From NCBI GenBank assembly GCA_043228905.1, contig JBHGNT010000090.1, positions 29,965 through 93,964 of the forward strand: a stretch of 64,000 bases of DNA, in the 5' to 3' direction. Position numbers and translations under genes: made by a program. Below the pieces are notes generated by a model. It saw nothing but the letters and a program-made list of their open reading frames with translations, did no database searches and was not told the origin of the DNA. Shown here piece by piece: positions 47,981-59,794 of the stretch; within the stretch, counting starts at the first letter, position 1; every line of letters begins with the position of its first letter. Origin of the DNA: Azolla caroliniana (Eukaryota > Polypodiophyta).

Positions 47981-48139
47981 AGTCAACCCACACAAGCATC
48001 TTCGACAACAAGAAGAACCCAATTGTAAACCTAAACAACGGTCGACTCCTTACAAGCACAAGTCACCCGATCCATCCTCCTTGGTCAAAGACCCCGGTGG
48101 TCCCCTTCGACCGACCCGCAGGCGCGGATTTCCGCGACA
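47895..48139 (+). repeat. Element E 5' LTR, distal part
   Basis: CATCTTTGTGGTGCGATAAA...GCGGATTTCCGCGACA, matching 59727-59953. Contains a CT run (47938-47975). Confidence 0.88.
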
Positions 48140-48144
48140 TTAAT

Positions 48145-48157
48145 TGGTGAACCCGAC
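48145..48157 (+). other. Putative element E primer-binding site
   Basis: TGGTGAACCCGAC six bases after the LTR. It starts with TGG as tRNA-complementary sites do, but I cannot assign the tRNA. Confidence 0.5.
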
Positions 48158-48177
48158 ATGAAGAACGGTAAGGGAGG

Positions 48178-49380
48178 ATGGCCGGAACTTCAAGTGCTAG
48201 AGACTCTAATGATAGTCTAGCACAAGCAATGGCGAGGATGATGGACCAAATGCTTCAAGAGAGAGACACCGTCGCAGGCCTTGACGTTGCCAGCGATAGG
48301 ATCGTGGATGCCAACGGATGCTTTGATGGTAGAGATGTGACACGATACCTTAAAACCTACAAAACAGAAATGCGGAAAAAGGGTATTTCTATGGCAAGAC
48401 AAGTGGCAAGCTTCTCAAGGATTGTAACTTCAAGTCTTTACTCTCGGGTCCTAGAGCTACAAGATGCCAATCCTGAATGGTCATTTTTCGAACAAAGTTT
48501 ACTTGAAGAATATGGGTTTGGTGACTCATCTCAAATGACGAAGAAAGATTTAATGGACTGGGTGGAGTCTTCTAACAAAGAGTTGAGTGCGAGTGCGACG
48601 CTCCACGAGTTCGAGCAAAGATTTGATTGTTTGCTTGCACTTGACAAAACGATTCTTGATAGCAAGGTGCTCCTATTTATCAAATCAGTAGATGAGAAAG
48701 ATCCGGAAGAGATCTTGGGCTACTATTAGAGAATGATGAAGGCCTCATTTCTGATTGGGCAGTAGTGAAGAGAGCATGTGGACGTTTTGATAAGCGTCAA
48801 CAATGGGACAACGAGACAAGATCGAATGTTGCAGCTCAAATTGGCCGGCAAGCTCACAACGTGAGACAAGAACCACAAGCCCAAAGACCGAGGGATGATG
48901 AAGTGGCTCAACCCACAGATGGAGCCAGAATGGATGAACTTGTAGACATGCTTCGAGAGATGAGAATTTCTCAAATTAGAAAGGACGAAACTCAAAGTTT
49001 TCCAGGTCGTCACTTGGACTTTCCCCATAGGTGTATTTGGTGTGACTCCTTGGAACACTAGCGGAGAGATTGCTCAGAATTCCAAAATGCCCTCCGACGA
49101 GATATCATTTATCTATCCAACAATCAGATTCACTCCTCGGTGACACAACGTCCTCTCAACACCAACTTTGGCCGAGGAGGTATGAAGAAGTTGATGGAAG
49201 AAATGGAAGAAAACAAAGTGAAAGTATTTACTATTCCTCATCAGCTGGAATTCGGGCTGGACACGAGACGAGAGCCCAAGAATCTCAAGTAGGAGAATTT
49301 TGGCCAATCATATTGAATCAAGTCGGATAAGGGAAGCTCTGCATGAACGAGGCACTCAAAGCATAACGAAGAGTCCAAGA
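48178..49380 (+). pseudogene. Element E gag
   Basis: ATG 48178 opens a 183-codon frame (MAGTSSARDSNDSLAQAMAR) with FDGRDVTRYLKTYKTEMRKK, SSLYSRVLELQDANPEWSFF and FEQRFDCLLALDKTI, a gag core. It stops at 48727 and continues in other frames. A zinc knuckle CIWCDSLEH...RRDC with an internal stop lies at about 49036-49077. Confidence 0.8.
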
Positions 49381-49381
49381 A

Positions 49382-50576
49382 ATGATGAGATGGGAGGACC
49401 CTGTGGAGGAGAAGTCTAGCTTCGTCGAGGCCATGTGTCAAAACTACGACGTCCTAGTTGAAGAGAAACGAAAAAGACCAGATGACCAATCAGGCCCTTC
49501 AAAGAAATATGACACAAGAGAAGTTGTTCGAAGAAGGGAGGAATCATCACCGCCCCGAATGATAACCAAAAGAGGGAAGGAAAGAATCAGACTAGCATTC
49601 AAACTACGCTCGGCAATAGAGCAATCCACCGACCTTAAGCGTGTGATGGAAGAAAGAATCCTAGATAGCCGAATCGAGTTCACACTACGAGAGGTCTTAG
49701 GAATTGCAAAGAAAGAATTTCACGATGTCATCATTGACTTGATAAAAAGGAAGAGACTAATGACAAGTGAAGAAGGGACTAGACCGACAAATGTCTCGAC
49801 GAGCGCTATCACAATAGAAGGTCTCGAAACTGAACAAGAATTTGTCGATAGCCAGTTTGCAAGGCCACATTGGGTTAGGGCTACTACCGAGACACCGGTG
49901 CGGATGGGAGATTTGAAAGATTCAGTGTTGGCGCTCATTGATCATGGCTTGGAGATCAACCTCATATCTCTTGACTTCTATCGAAAGGGTTGTTGGCCCA
50001 TTAATACTATGCATGGGTGGAAGATTCGAGCGGCAAGCAGGGCGATAGAAGAGCTTCATGGGGCCTGCCCTAATGTTAAGGTAACTATTGGTGACGTTGA
50101 GCATGATAAACACTTTTTTGTGCAGGAATCGGCGTCACATCTTGTCATCCTTGGCGAGCGTTACATAACAACATCCCGGATGGAGACAAAGGTACTTGAT
50201 AATGGTTCAGCATATGCGCGGATACGAAGTCAAGATGGGACAAGCTCAGTTCAATTCCTCACGGTACGACCGAACCATGAAAGAAGTAGGCATAGCTTAG
50301 GGAAAGAAGATAGGGAGGATTTTTAATTCGGGCTATTAGGGAGAGGGACAACAATAGTCCGGGACATCTAACTATGTCCCCAATTCAGTGTAATAAAAGT
50401 TGTCACCCCATTAATGAAAATGAAGTCTTGTTTTCTGAAAATGGGATGTGTAAATTTAACAACATGAATAGAGGAGATATTAAAATAGGAATCCTAGAGG
50501 AAGAATTTAGAGAAATCGGGATTATAAGCGAGGAAGAGCCAATAAAGGGGTACATGGAGATGATATCATTTGATGA
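49382..50576 (+). pseudogene. Element E protease region
   Basis: A 314-codon frame (49382-50326): charged linker, then VLALIDHGLEINLISLDFYR at about 49927-49985 and VTIGDVEHDKHFFVQES, ILGERYITTSRME, a retropepsin-like fold. The active-site triad reads DHG instead of DT/SG, so catalysis is doubtful. Further decayed sequence runs to the insertion point of element D at 50576. Confidence 0.75.
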
Positions 50577-51303
50577 TGTTGGGAGACAGGTCCCTCCGGA
50601 TGGGAAGGGAGAAGAACAGTGCCGACGAACAATCTCGGCCGAGGCCGAAACCGGATGAGGAGTACCCGGCTACGGAGAGCCGGATGGTGCAGACCTGATG
50701 TGAACCGGATGAGGAGTACCCGGCTACGAAGAGCCGGATGGTGCAGACTCGGTGTGAACCGGATGAGGAGTACCCGGCTACGGAGAGCAGACCCGGAGTG
50801 AACCGGATGAGGAGTACCCGGCTATGGAGAGCCGGATGGTGCAGACCCGGTGTGAACCGGAGGAAGAGACATATTCGTAAATATGTTTCTGAGAGCCCAT
50901 CGAGGCTATATTTGTAAATAGCTGAAAAGTCATATTAGTATAAATGTTGTTGTTATTTTTCTTGTTGGTGTAAGAAGAAGAGAGAGCACGTAACAGTGTA
51001 CAGAGAGAGAGAGAGAGAGAAAGAGGTCGCTGCCTCTGTTGTAACCGCCGCCTGTGGCGAAGATTGTGAGTACGAGGTCGTTGCCTCCGTGAACTCACTG
51101 CTTTTGTACATTCCAACATAGTGATAGTTTGCAGCCTGTGGGCTACCGTGGTTTTTTCCTCTTTGGGGTTTTTCCACGTAAACATTCTGTGTACCTTTTT
51201 TCTCTCCTTTGTGTCGCGTGCATTTGTTTCCCGTTTTTCTGTGTATGATCCTAAGCTCGGTTGTGGCCGAGTGTTGCGCATAAGGAGCCGTCAGTTCCCG
51301 TCA
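50577..51303 (+). repeat. Element D 5' LTR
   Basis: TGTTGGGAGACAGGTCCCTC...TTCCCGTCA. Contains about four units of the 54-bp repeat (50640-50860), absent from the 3' copy, which explains most of the length difference. Confidence 0.95.
50640..50860 (+). repeat. 54-bp tandem repeat in element D 5' LTR
   Basis: Units with ACCGGATGAGGAGTACCCGG, TACGGAGAGCCGGATGGTGC and AGACCCGGTGTGA; about four copies, one shortened near 50785. Same unit as in solo LTR G. Confidence 0.9.
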
Positions 51304-51305
51304 AG

Positions 51306-51317
51306 TGGTATCAGAGT
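51306..51317 (+). other. Element D primer-binding site
   Basis: TGGTATCAGAGT, one base from the initiator tRNA-Met complement. Confidence 0.9.
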
Positions 51318-51334
51318 CGAAACGACACAAAAAT

Positions 51335-54300
51335 ATGGACGAATCGTTTGGCGGCATGTTCAAGCTTACCAGCTCCAACTATTCGGTATGGAAGTCGAAG
51401 ATGAGGGACATGCTCGTGGTTAAAGACCTCTGGCTGCCGGTTCAGTTCGGGGACAAGAGACCGGACAAAATCGACGCCACGATATGGGAGGTGATGCACA
51501 TGAAGACAACGGTGTACATACGGTGCTTCATCGACATGAGCCTGTACAACAACTTCAATGAAGAGAGCAAGGCTCATGAGCTCTGGGAGAAGATCGGCAT
51601 AATGTTTCAAAACAAAAATGTTGTTAATCAGGTTTCGGTATTCCGGAAGCTAGTAAGACTCCGATACCAAGATGGCTCCAGCATGGCAGAGCATATGAAT
51701 GCCTTCCAGGGGTTGATACACCAGGCAACGTCATTGGAAGTACCTCTCGCCGATGAGGTACTAGCGCTACTCCTGCTCGGTTCCCTCCCGGATAGCTGGG
51801 AGACGTTGGTTGTCACTTTGGGCAACGCCGGACCGGAAGGAAAACGGTTATCCCTAGCAAGAGTAAAGTCGAGCTTGCTAGATGAGGAGGCGCGTCGGAA
51901 AGATAAAGATACGAGCTCCGACTCCAAAGCGCTCCTTACCGAATCGGAACGCGGAAGACATAGAAACCGTAGTCCCCAGAACCGGGAGAAGTCGGGGACA
52001 CGATCAAAGTCAAGGGGGAGGCCCACTTGCTTTTATTGCGGCAAGCCGGGTCACTTCCAAAAGAACTGTCGGCATTTCCGTAAAGACAAGGAAACCGACG
52101 GTACCGATTCGAAGCGAACCCCGGACCGAAACGGTAAAGACCGGAAGGGAACGACAACAATCGCGGCAAGTGAAGAAGAGTTGATGCTCATCACCGAGGA
52201 GAGTGAGATAAACCTTGCTGGCGACGAGATGACCTGGGTGGTAGACTCCGGAGCATCGTTCCACCTTACCCCGGACCGGAAATGCTTCTCATCCTACTCA
52301 GTCGGTGACCACGGCTGTGTCCGGATGGGGAATGAAGGTACATGCCGAATTGTCAGCATAGGAGACGTGTGGCTGTCAACACCAACCGGATGCAAGTTGC
52401 TGCTGAAGGATGTCCGACACGTTCCGGAGGTTCGTCTGAACTTGATATCAGCCAGTCGGCTAGATGATGAAGGCTACACGGGTAGCATCCGGAACGGTGT
52501 CATGAAGTTCAGCAAAGGGAGCCTGATTGTGGCTCGGGCCCGGAAGGTCAACACATTGTACCTGATGAATGCCCGGTTATGCCCGGAAGAAGTGAACGTG
52601 GCATCCGACACTGCTAGTGAGCTGTGGCACAAGAGGCTATGTCATATGAGCAAGAAGGGGATGAAGAGGCTTGCAGACGACAACCTCATTCCAGTAAAGA
52701 ACGTGCACTTAGAGAAGTGTACTGATTGTCTGGCCAGTAAGCAGAACCGGACCTCCTTCTGACCAAGGCCACCATTGAGACGTAATGCACCACTAGAGTT
52801 GGTGCATACGGATGTGTGTCAAGTAGACACGAAGTCACATGCCGGAGCGCAGTACTTCGTGACGTTCATAGATGACCACAGCCGGAAGTTGTGGGCCACA
52901 CCGTTGAAGACGAAGGATCAGGTGTTATCCGTCTTCAAAGAGCTCCACGCGAGAGTGGAAAGAGAAACTGGCCGGAAGCTGAAGGCGGTACGAGGAGACA
53001 ACGGAGGAGAATACCGGGGGCAGTTCGAGGAGTACTGCCGCTCGAAGGGAGTCCGGCTCGAATTTACCGTGCCGAAGACGCCGGAACTAAACGGACTGGC
53101 CGAGAGGATGAACCGGACCATAATGGAGAGGGTCCGGAGTATGCTAGCGCATGCAAAACTACCCAAGAAGTTTTGGGCTGAGGCATTGTCGACGGCGACA
53201 TACGTGATAAACAGATCACCCTCAGTACCCTTGGACGGAGACACGCCACAGAGAGTATGGACCGGTAAGGAAGTGTCCTACCGGCATCTAAAGGTGTTCG
53301 GGTGTCTCGCGTACGTGCATGTAGCAAAGGACCGGAGAGGAAAGTTAGACCCAAAGACCCGGCCATGCATATTCCTCGGTTACGGTGACGATGAGTTCGG
53401 CTACCAAGTGTGGGACCTGGTCGACAAGAAGGTATTCCGGAGTCGAGATATTATCTTCATGAAGGACAAGACGCTCGCCGACTAGGAGTCGGAGAAGAAG
53501 ATAATGAACTCCGAGTCGACCGGTAAGGATCGACTCTACGATGAGCAGACCCAACCGGCGAGAGACCGGTTAGCACTCGAAGAACCAGCCGGATACGGTG
53601 AGGATACGGCAGAAGAAGAAGTAGAGGAAGCTGAGACCGGAACCGGCCTAGACCCCGAATCGGATTCGGATGAAGAGCAAATGGAGGAGCCGACTACCGA
53701 AGCCCAAAGACGGACATATCCTCTCAGAGAGAGAAGGGCCCCCTGGAGATTTCCGGATGCAGAGCATGTTCTGCTGACCGATGAGGGGGAGCCGGAAAGC
53801 TTCAAAGAAGCGAAGGATGACACCCACAGCCGAAAATGGTTAAGTGCCATGCAGGACGAGATGGATTCCCTGCATGAGAACCATACGTACGAATTGGTGG
53901 AGTTGCCGAAAGGAAAGCGAGCACTCCGAAACAAGTGGGTGTACAAGTTGAAACCGGGAGATGCCGGAAACCCCCCGAGATACAAAGCCAGGATCGTAGT
54001 GAAGGGGTTCCAGCAGAAGAAGGGCGTGGACTTCGACGAGATATTTGCCCCGGTAGTAAAGATGACCTCCATTCGGACGGTGCTGAGTATAGCGGCAAGC
54101 ATGGATCTTGAGGTAGAGCAGCTGGACGTGAAGACGGCATTCCTTCACGGCGACCTCGAAGAGGAGATCTACATGCAGCAACCGGAAGGATTTGTGGAGA
54201 AAGGGAAGGAGCACCTAGTATGCCGGCTGAAGAAGAGCCTGTACGGACTAATGCAGGCTCCCTGACAATGGTACCGGAAGTTCGATTCCTTCATGACCGA

Positions 54301-55360
54301 TCAAGAGTACCACAAGACGCAGGCCGATCACTGCGTGTTTGTGAAGAAGTACGAAGGAGGCGACTTCTTGATACTCCTCCTGTACGTGGATGACATGTTG
54401 ATCGTCGGACGTGACCAAGTCAAAATACGGATGCTGAAGAAGGCTCTCAACCGGACCTTCTCAATGAAAGACTTGGGTCTGGCAAGACAGATGCTGGGGA
54501 TGCATATCATTCGGGACCGTTCATAGAAGCAATTATGGTTGTCACAGGAGAAGTACGTGACAAAGGTGCTTCACCGGTTCAACATGTCAGAAGCAAAACC
54601 GGTCGGATCGACACTTCCGGCAAACTGCAAGCTATCCAGTAAGCAAAGCCCGAAGACGAAAGCAGAGAAGGAGGATATGATGAAGATTCCATATGCCTCT
54701 GCCATCGGGAGCTTGATGTATGCAATGGTTTGTACCCGACCGGACATAGGATACGCAGTCGGAGTGGTGAGCCGGTTTATGAGCAATCTTGGCAAGGAGT
54801 ACTAGAACGCGGTCAAATGGATACTCCGGTATTTGAAGGGCACTTCAAATATGTGTCTCCGATTCGGCTTCGGAAAACCTCAACTGGACGGTTTCACCGA
54901 TTCGGACATGTCGGCTGATGTGGATACCAGCCGGTCTACATCCGGGTATGTAATGACATATGCAGGGGGAGTTGTTTCGTGGCAGTCGAGGCTGCAGAAG
55001 ACGGTTGCATTGTCGACCACAGAGGCGGAGTACATGGCGGCTGTGGAAGCCAGCAAGGAAATATTATGGATGAAGGACTTCATCGGAGAGCTCGGTATCC
55101 GGCAAGAGGAATACCGACTCTATTGCGACAGTCAAAGTGCCATCCACCTTGCTAAGAATGCGGCCTACCATTCTCGGACGAAGCACATCCAGCGAAGATA
55201 TCACTGGATCCGGGAAAGAGTAGATGACCAGGAGTTCGCGCTGACGAAGATCCACACGGCCGAGAACGGGTCAGATATGCTGACCAAAGTTCTGATACCC
55301 GACAAGCTGGATGCATGCCGGAAGCAGATCAGATTGATAAGACACCCCATGCCGGAGTGA
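51335..55360 (+). pseudogene. Element D gag-pol, one frame with five stops
   Basis: From ATG 51335 (MDESFGGMFKLTSSNYSVWK) to TGA 55358 the frame is continuous (1341 codons) except for TGA 52760, TAG 53483, TGA 54263, TAG 54524 and TAG 54803. Domains: gag; zinc knuckle CFYCGKPGHFQKNC near 52030; protease WVVDSGASFHLTP near 52237; pre-integrase ELWHKRLCHMSKKG near 52619; integrase VHTDVC, RGDNGGEYRGQ, LNGLAERMNRT (52800-53130); RT KLKPGDAGNPPRYKARIVVK, QLDVKTAFLHGDL, YVDDMLIVG at about 54383; RNase H TDSDMSADVDTSRSTSGYVM to the end. Both TGA stops fit CGA to TGA changes by comparison with relatives (RPRPP, QAPRQW). The first catalytic Asp/Asn box is GDNGG, not TDNGG. Dead now but little decayed. 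Confidence 0.95.
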
Positions 55361-55370
55361 AGGGGGAGTT
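55358..55370 (+). other. Element D polypurine tract
   Basis: TGAAGGGGGAGTT just before the 3' LTR, overlapping the gag-pol stop. Confidence 0.88.
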
Positions 55371-55882
55371 TGTTGGGAGACAGGTCCCTCCGGATGGGAA
55401 GGGAGAAGAATAGTGAAGGGTGTGAACCGGAGGAAGAGACATATTCGTAAATATGTTTCTGAGAGCCCATCGAGGCTATATTTGTAAATAGCCGAAAAGT
55501 CATATTAGTATAAATATGACTTAGGGCAAATATGTGTATAATGTTGTTATTTTTCTTGTTGGTGTAAGAAGAAGAGAGAGCACGTAACAGTGTACAGAGA
55601 GAGAGAGAGAGAGAGAAAGAGGTCGCTGCCTCTGTTGTAACCGCCGCCTGTGGCGAAGATTGTGAGTATGAGGTCGTTGCCTCCGTGAACTCACTGCTTT
55701 TGTACATTCCAACATAGTGATAGTTTGCAGCCTGTGGGCTGCCGTGGTTTTTTCCTCTTTGGGGTTTTTCCAGGTAAACATTGTGTCGCGTGTCGCGTGC
55801 ATTTGTTTCCCGTTTTTCTGTGTATGATCCTAAGCTCGGTTGTGGCCGAGCATTGTGCATAAGGAGCCTTCAGTTCCCGTCA
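55371..55882 (+). repeat. Element D 3' LTR
   Basis: 512 bp; lacks the 54-bp array. Followed by GATGA. Confidence 0.95.
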
Positions 55883-55887
55883 GATGA

Positions 55888-57060
55888 TACTCTTGGGGAA
55901 ATGGAGAAAGTCATCAAATCGAAATTGCAAGTCAACAAAATAATTCCAATCAACTTTGTCGCCTTATACACCGCCATCAACGAATACGAACAAGGTGTCG
56001 CGACAGATGAAGTCAAAGTTAATACCAAATACAAGACTGTGGATAAGAAGGTCAAACCTGTGGCGGCTCCCTTGCCTGAAGACGGTTGGCAACGAATAAA
56101 GGAGGTAGCACGAGATTCGTGCCTTAGAGACCCGAAAGGAGTAGGGCATGTCTTCACCGAGGAAACTCGACAGAAGCTCAAAGTTGGTGGGGGTGAGTTT
56201 TTGCTTCCCAAAGAAGAGTCCAAGTTCCGAAAAATGTTGGAGCAACATGGGAAAGCATTTGCCTTTTCCCCACAAGAAATCGGATGTGTGACCCAACGCT
56301 TGTGGAACCAATGGTTATCTTTACAATATCCCATGTGCCATGGAACTTGATGCCAATTCCGGTTCCAAGAGCTCACATTCCATGATTGTTGGAGTTGTTA
56401 AAAGAAAATATTAGAATGGGAATCCTTGAGCCATGTAATGCGCCTTATTCAAATAGGTGGTTCACAGTGCCGAAAAAAAATGGAGCGCTTCGATTTATCC
56501 AAGATCTGCAACTAGTAAACAAGGTCACCATTCGTAATGTTGGTATTGGACCCAGTGTTGATGAGTTTGCTAAAGCTTTTGCAGAAAGGTCGATTTACTC
56601 GATTGGAGACTTGTATTCTGGATACGACCAATTTCAATTGTCTTTGGATAGTCGAGACATCACAACGATGCGGACGCCCATCGGGCTAGTAAGGATGTGT
56701 ACAGTACCGCAAGGGGCAACTAACTCGGTGGCCCACATGATGAACGCCATGCACAAAGTACTAAGAGACTGCATCCCAGATATTACGATGCCTTTCCTCG
56801 ATGATATCCCTATAAAGGGGTGCCCCGAATCAGAGAATGACGAGTCTTTAGATCAAGATGGATGTCGAAGATTTGTTTCAAACCATATTAAAGACTGCGG
56901 AAGAGTGCTAGAAAGACTGGAAGGTGCAGGGCTCACATTCTCCGGTTTAGGAATTAGCATTTGGCCAACACAAGATCCTAGTAGTGGGACATCTTTGTGG
57001 ACCATATGGACGAAAATCCTCTCCCGCAAAGGTGAATGCTATTCAAGAGATTCTTAGGAG
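55888..57060 (+). pseudogene. Element E reverse transcriptase
   Basis: After a linker (EMEKVIKSKLQVNKIIPINF), RT reads LLKENIRMGILEPCNAPYSN, RWFTVPKKNGALRFIQDLQL, SIYSIGDLYSGYDQFQLSLD, VRMCTVPQGATNSVAHMMNA and the catalytic box MPFLDDIPIKG at about 56788. The box is FLDD, not the FxDD/YxDD with I/V/L-D-D-L-L usual in plant Ty3 elements. Stops near 56347 and 56383 separate the linker from RT. A frameshift near 56950-57060 follows. Confidence 0.85.
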
Positions 57061-57757
57061 CATGTGTGTTCTACCACATTTGGATTCCACACTATGCTCA
57101 TGTGGCCGAACCCTTGTATAGCTTACTGAAAAAAGGGAGAAATTCAAATGGGAACCGATACACACAGAGGCGATGGAGAGGTTAAAAGGGCTACTAGTGG
57201 CAACACCAGCTTTAAGGAAAGTCGTCTACAAAGAAGGGATGCCCATCTACGTCACAGTAGATACGAGTCCAACGGGAATTGGATGGGTCATCAACCAAGA
57301 AGGAGAAGATAGCATACGGTACGTCATCCGGTTCGGAGAAAAGGTTCTTAGCGATTGACAACAAGGATACGCCCAAGTAAAGCGGGAACTCTGGGGTATC
57401 GTGTCTGTAGTAAAAGTAGACAAGGACTACCTGATCGGGTCAGAGGTGGTAATTGAAACGGATTGCCTCCCAATCCTTGGGATGATCTCCGGATGTGCGA
57501 CACCAGATTTGGCTATGTTAAGGTGGATTGCTTATATAAAGTATTTGAACCCGGAGATCCGCCACATTGCTGGGAAGAAAAATGCCATGGCTGACATGCT
57601 GTCAAGAGCAAGATTCGAGGATGAAAGTGATATGGTTTCAGAAGATGAAAACGTCGCCCTCGACTTCTTCAAGGCAGCCCAACTGTCGGCAAAAGACAGA
57701 GGCACACAACCCTCCACGCTTTCAACGAAAACGAGTATGAAGGGGAGTGGTTACTAA
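57061..57757 (+). pseudogene. Element E RNase H
   Basis: MERLKGLLVATPALRKVVYK, IYVTVDTSPTGIGWVINQEG, KRELWGIVSVVKVDKDYLIG, VIETDCLPILGMISG and IAGKKNAMADMLSRARF. The Asp of VDTSP, Glu of RELWG and Asp of ETDC correspond to RNase H catalytic residues. A stop lies at 57356. The N-terminal 110 bases are frame-shifted. Confidence 0.85.
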
Positions 57758-59112
57758 TCGGAAGATTCTTGAGAACGATGATGGCAGATGCTTCATGGAC
57801 GAAGGAGGAGGCTCTACAAATATGAAAGAAAGCTTACCAGTACTTTTTGAAGGGAGGATTCCTCTGGCGGCATCCAAAGAGAAGGACAGGGATGCCACGA
57901 CGAGTAGTGGTGAAGAAAGATGACCAAAGAACGTTGATGTCTGAATTCCACGAAAGTCCGTGGGCAGGTCATAGAGGAACGTGGGCAACATTTGAAAAGC
58001 TAAAGGAAAAGTACTGGTGTCCGAGCATGTATAAAGATGTACTACATTTTGTGTCCACATGCAAAAGTTGTCAAGTACATTCGAACGTACGTCACCATGA
58101 TGGATTACGACCAACATACCCACTCACCATACACTTTAAATGGATGGTGGATCTGGTCTTGATGCCAATGGGAGTGGGACAGATGAAGTACTTGGTGCTA
58201 GCGAGGGAAGACCTGACAAACCAAGTAGAAGGACGAGCCTTAGTAAATAAGGCGACGACAGCCGTATGCAAATTTCTACTCGAAGAGGTCGTTTGCCGAT
58301 ACGGATATGTGAGAAAGATAGTGGCCGACCGAGGGGAGCTAGATGCACACGAAGCAATGGAGCTCTTCGAGCGACTAGGCGTAAACCTCTCCCTCACAAC
58401 TGCCTATAATCCGGAAGCAAATGGGAAGATCGAGTGAGGGCATGGGCCGATAGTCAAAGCCATCGTATGAGCATGCAATGGTTGAGTTGGGAATTGGCCG
58501 CGATTATTGCCCTATGCATTGTGGGACGATAGAACTACGGACAGTTCCGTGACAGGCTATATGCCAGCAGAGCTCATGTATGGACAAAAACCAATAATGC
58601 CCATCGAGAGGACGATCGTCTCATGGGTAGCAATACCATGGGAGAATGAGATGAGCCGAGAAGAATTATTGGTGGCACGAATAAGGCAACTCAAAAGAAG
58701 ACCCGAAGACCTAGAGAATGCGCGAAAGATAATGGAGACAGCCCTCGTGAAGAATAAGATTCGGTTTGATAAGACACACCGACTGTGTCCCAAGAAGATC
58801 GAAGAAGGAGATTGGGTATTGGTCTACGACAACAGCCTAGACAACCAACACAGGACGACAAGGAAGTTCGCAAGAAGGTGGTTTGGACCATATGTGGTGA
58901 TGAGTGCCAACGACAACGCCAGCTACCACCTCGCGGAGCTAGACGGATCAAGGTTGGCCATACCAATTGCAAGGAAAAGAGTAAAGATATTCAAGAAAAG
59001 ACAAGATGAGGGTCCTAACCTAGATGACCTCAACAATGAAGATAGTACGACGGAACCCACAAATGTGAGCGAGGTTGATGAGGACATGGAGGAAATTGAT
59101 CGATCACCGTAA
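57758..59112 (+). pseudogene. Element E integrase and C-terminal tail
   Basis: Frame 57847-58437: zinc part HESPWAGHRGTWATF...CKSC, core MVDLVLMPMGVGQMKYLVLA, KIVADRGELDAHEAMELFER, YNPEANGKIE, then stops. 58507-59112: TGYMPAELMYGQKPIMPIER, RFDKTHRLCPKKIEEGDWVL, FARRWFGPYVVMSANDNASY (GPY/F module) and an acidic tail. Two stops between the frames (58435, 58467-58485). Confidence 0.87.
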
Positions 59113-59157
59113 CCGAAATCTCACACTCACTTCTTGGCACGTACCGGAGGACGTGAG

Positions 59158-59173
59158 GTTTGGTGGGGGTGGA
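59158..59173 (+). other. Putative element E polypurine tract
   Basis: GGTTTGGTGGGGGTGG just before the 3' LTR. Confidence 0.6.
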
Positions 59174-59174
59174 T

Positions 59175-59763
59175 AGTTGAGATACAAGACACATTGCCAA
59201 TGAGATAACTAGGATTTATTAATTATTATTGATTGCATATATTGCTTGATTTCCTTTCCCTTCCTCTCCTTCTTATATAGATGCCCCCATGCATATGTGC
59301 ATGTGAGGGTGTAGTACATGCATACAATGCATGAAATGCATGCAATGCATGATTGCCATTTGGCGCTCATGCATCACATGCAATGCATGATGACCATGTA
59401 CCTCATCCAAGCTCTCATGTACCAGCAGTTCGTGTGAAAAGTACAATGAAGAAAATAAGTTTTAAAGGAAATAATCTAGTCTAATGGTATGTCAATTGCC
59501 TCCAATCTTAGAGGTGTAAGGTTCAAACCCTGCCTTGCACCTCATTGTATGTGTTTGACTTACTTTATATATTTCTGTAATGAACACCTAAACACACATT
59601 ACACATGCACATTCATGTGTTAACATACACGTCTAACCATCACTCCTTTCATACGTGTGCATATTGCATCTTCTCGATTTCCCTCGTTCCACACGATTTT
59701 CATACTGTTGCCGAAAATCTTCACGATCTTTGTGGTGCGGTAAATATTTTCACAATCTCTTTA

Positions 59764-59794
<31 letters not shown>

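Larger units (their letters stand above)
50577..55882 (+). mobile_element. Element D: Ty1/copia retrotransposon nested in E
   Basis: 5306 bp with LTRs of 727 and 512 bp, perfect target duplication GATGA (50572-50576, 55883-55887), a near-perfect tRNA-Met primer site and polypurine tract. The gag-pol is a single frame with five nonsense codons. It is the same lineage as element A and solo LTR G. Confidence 0.96.
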
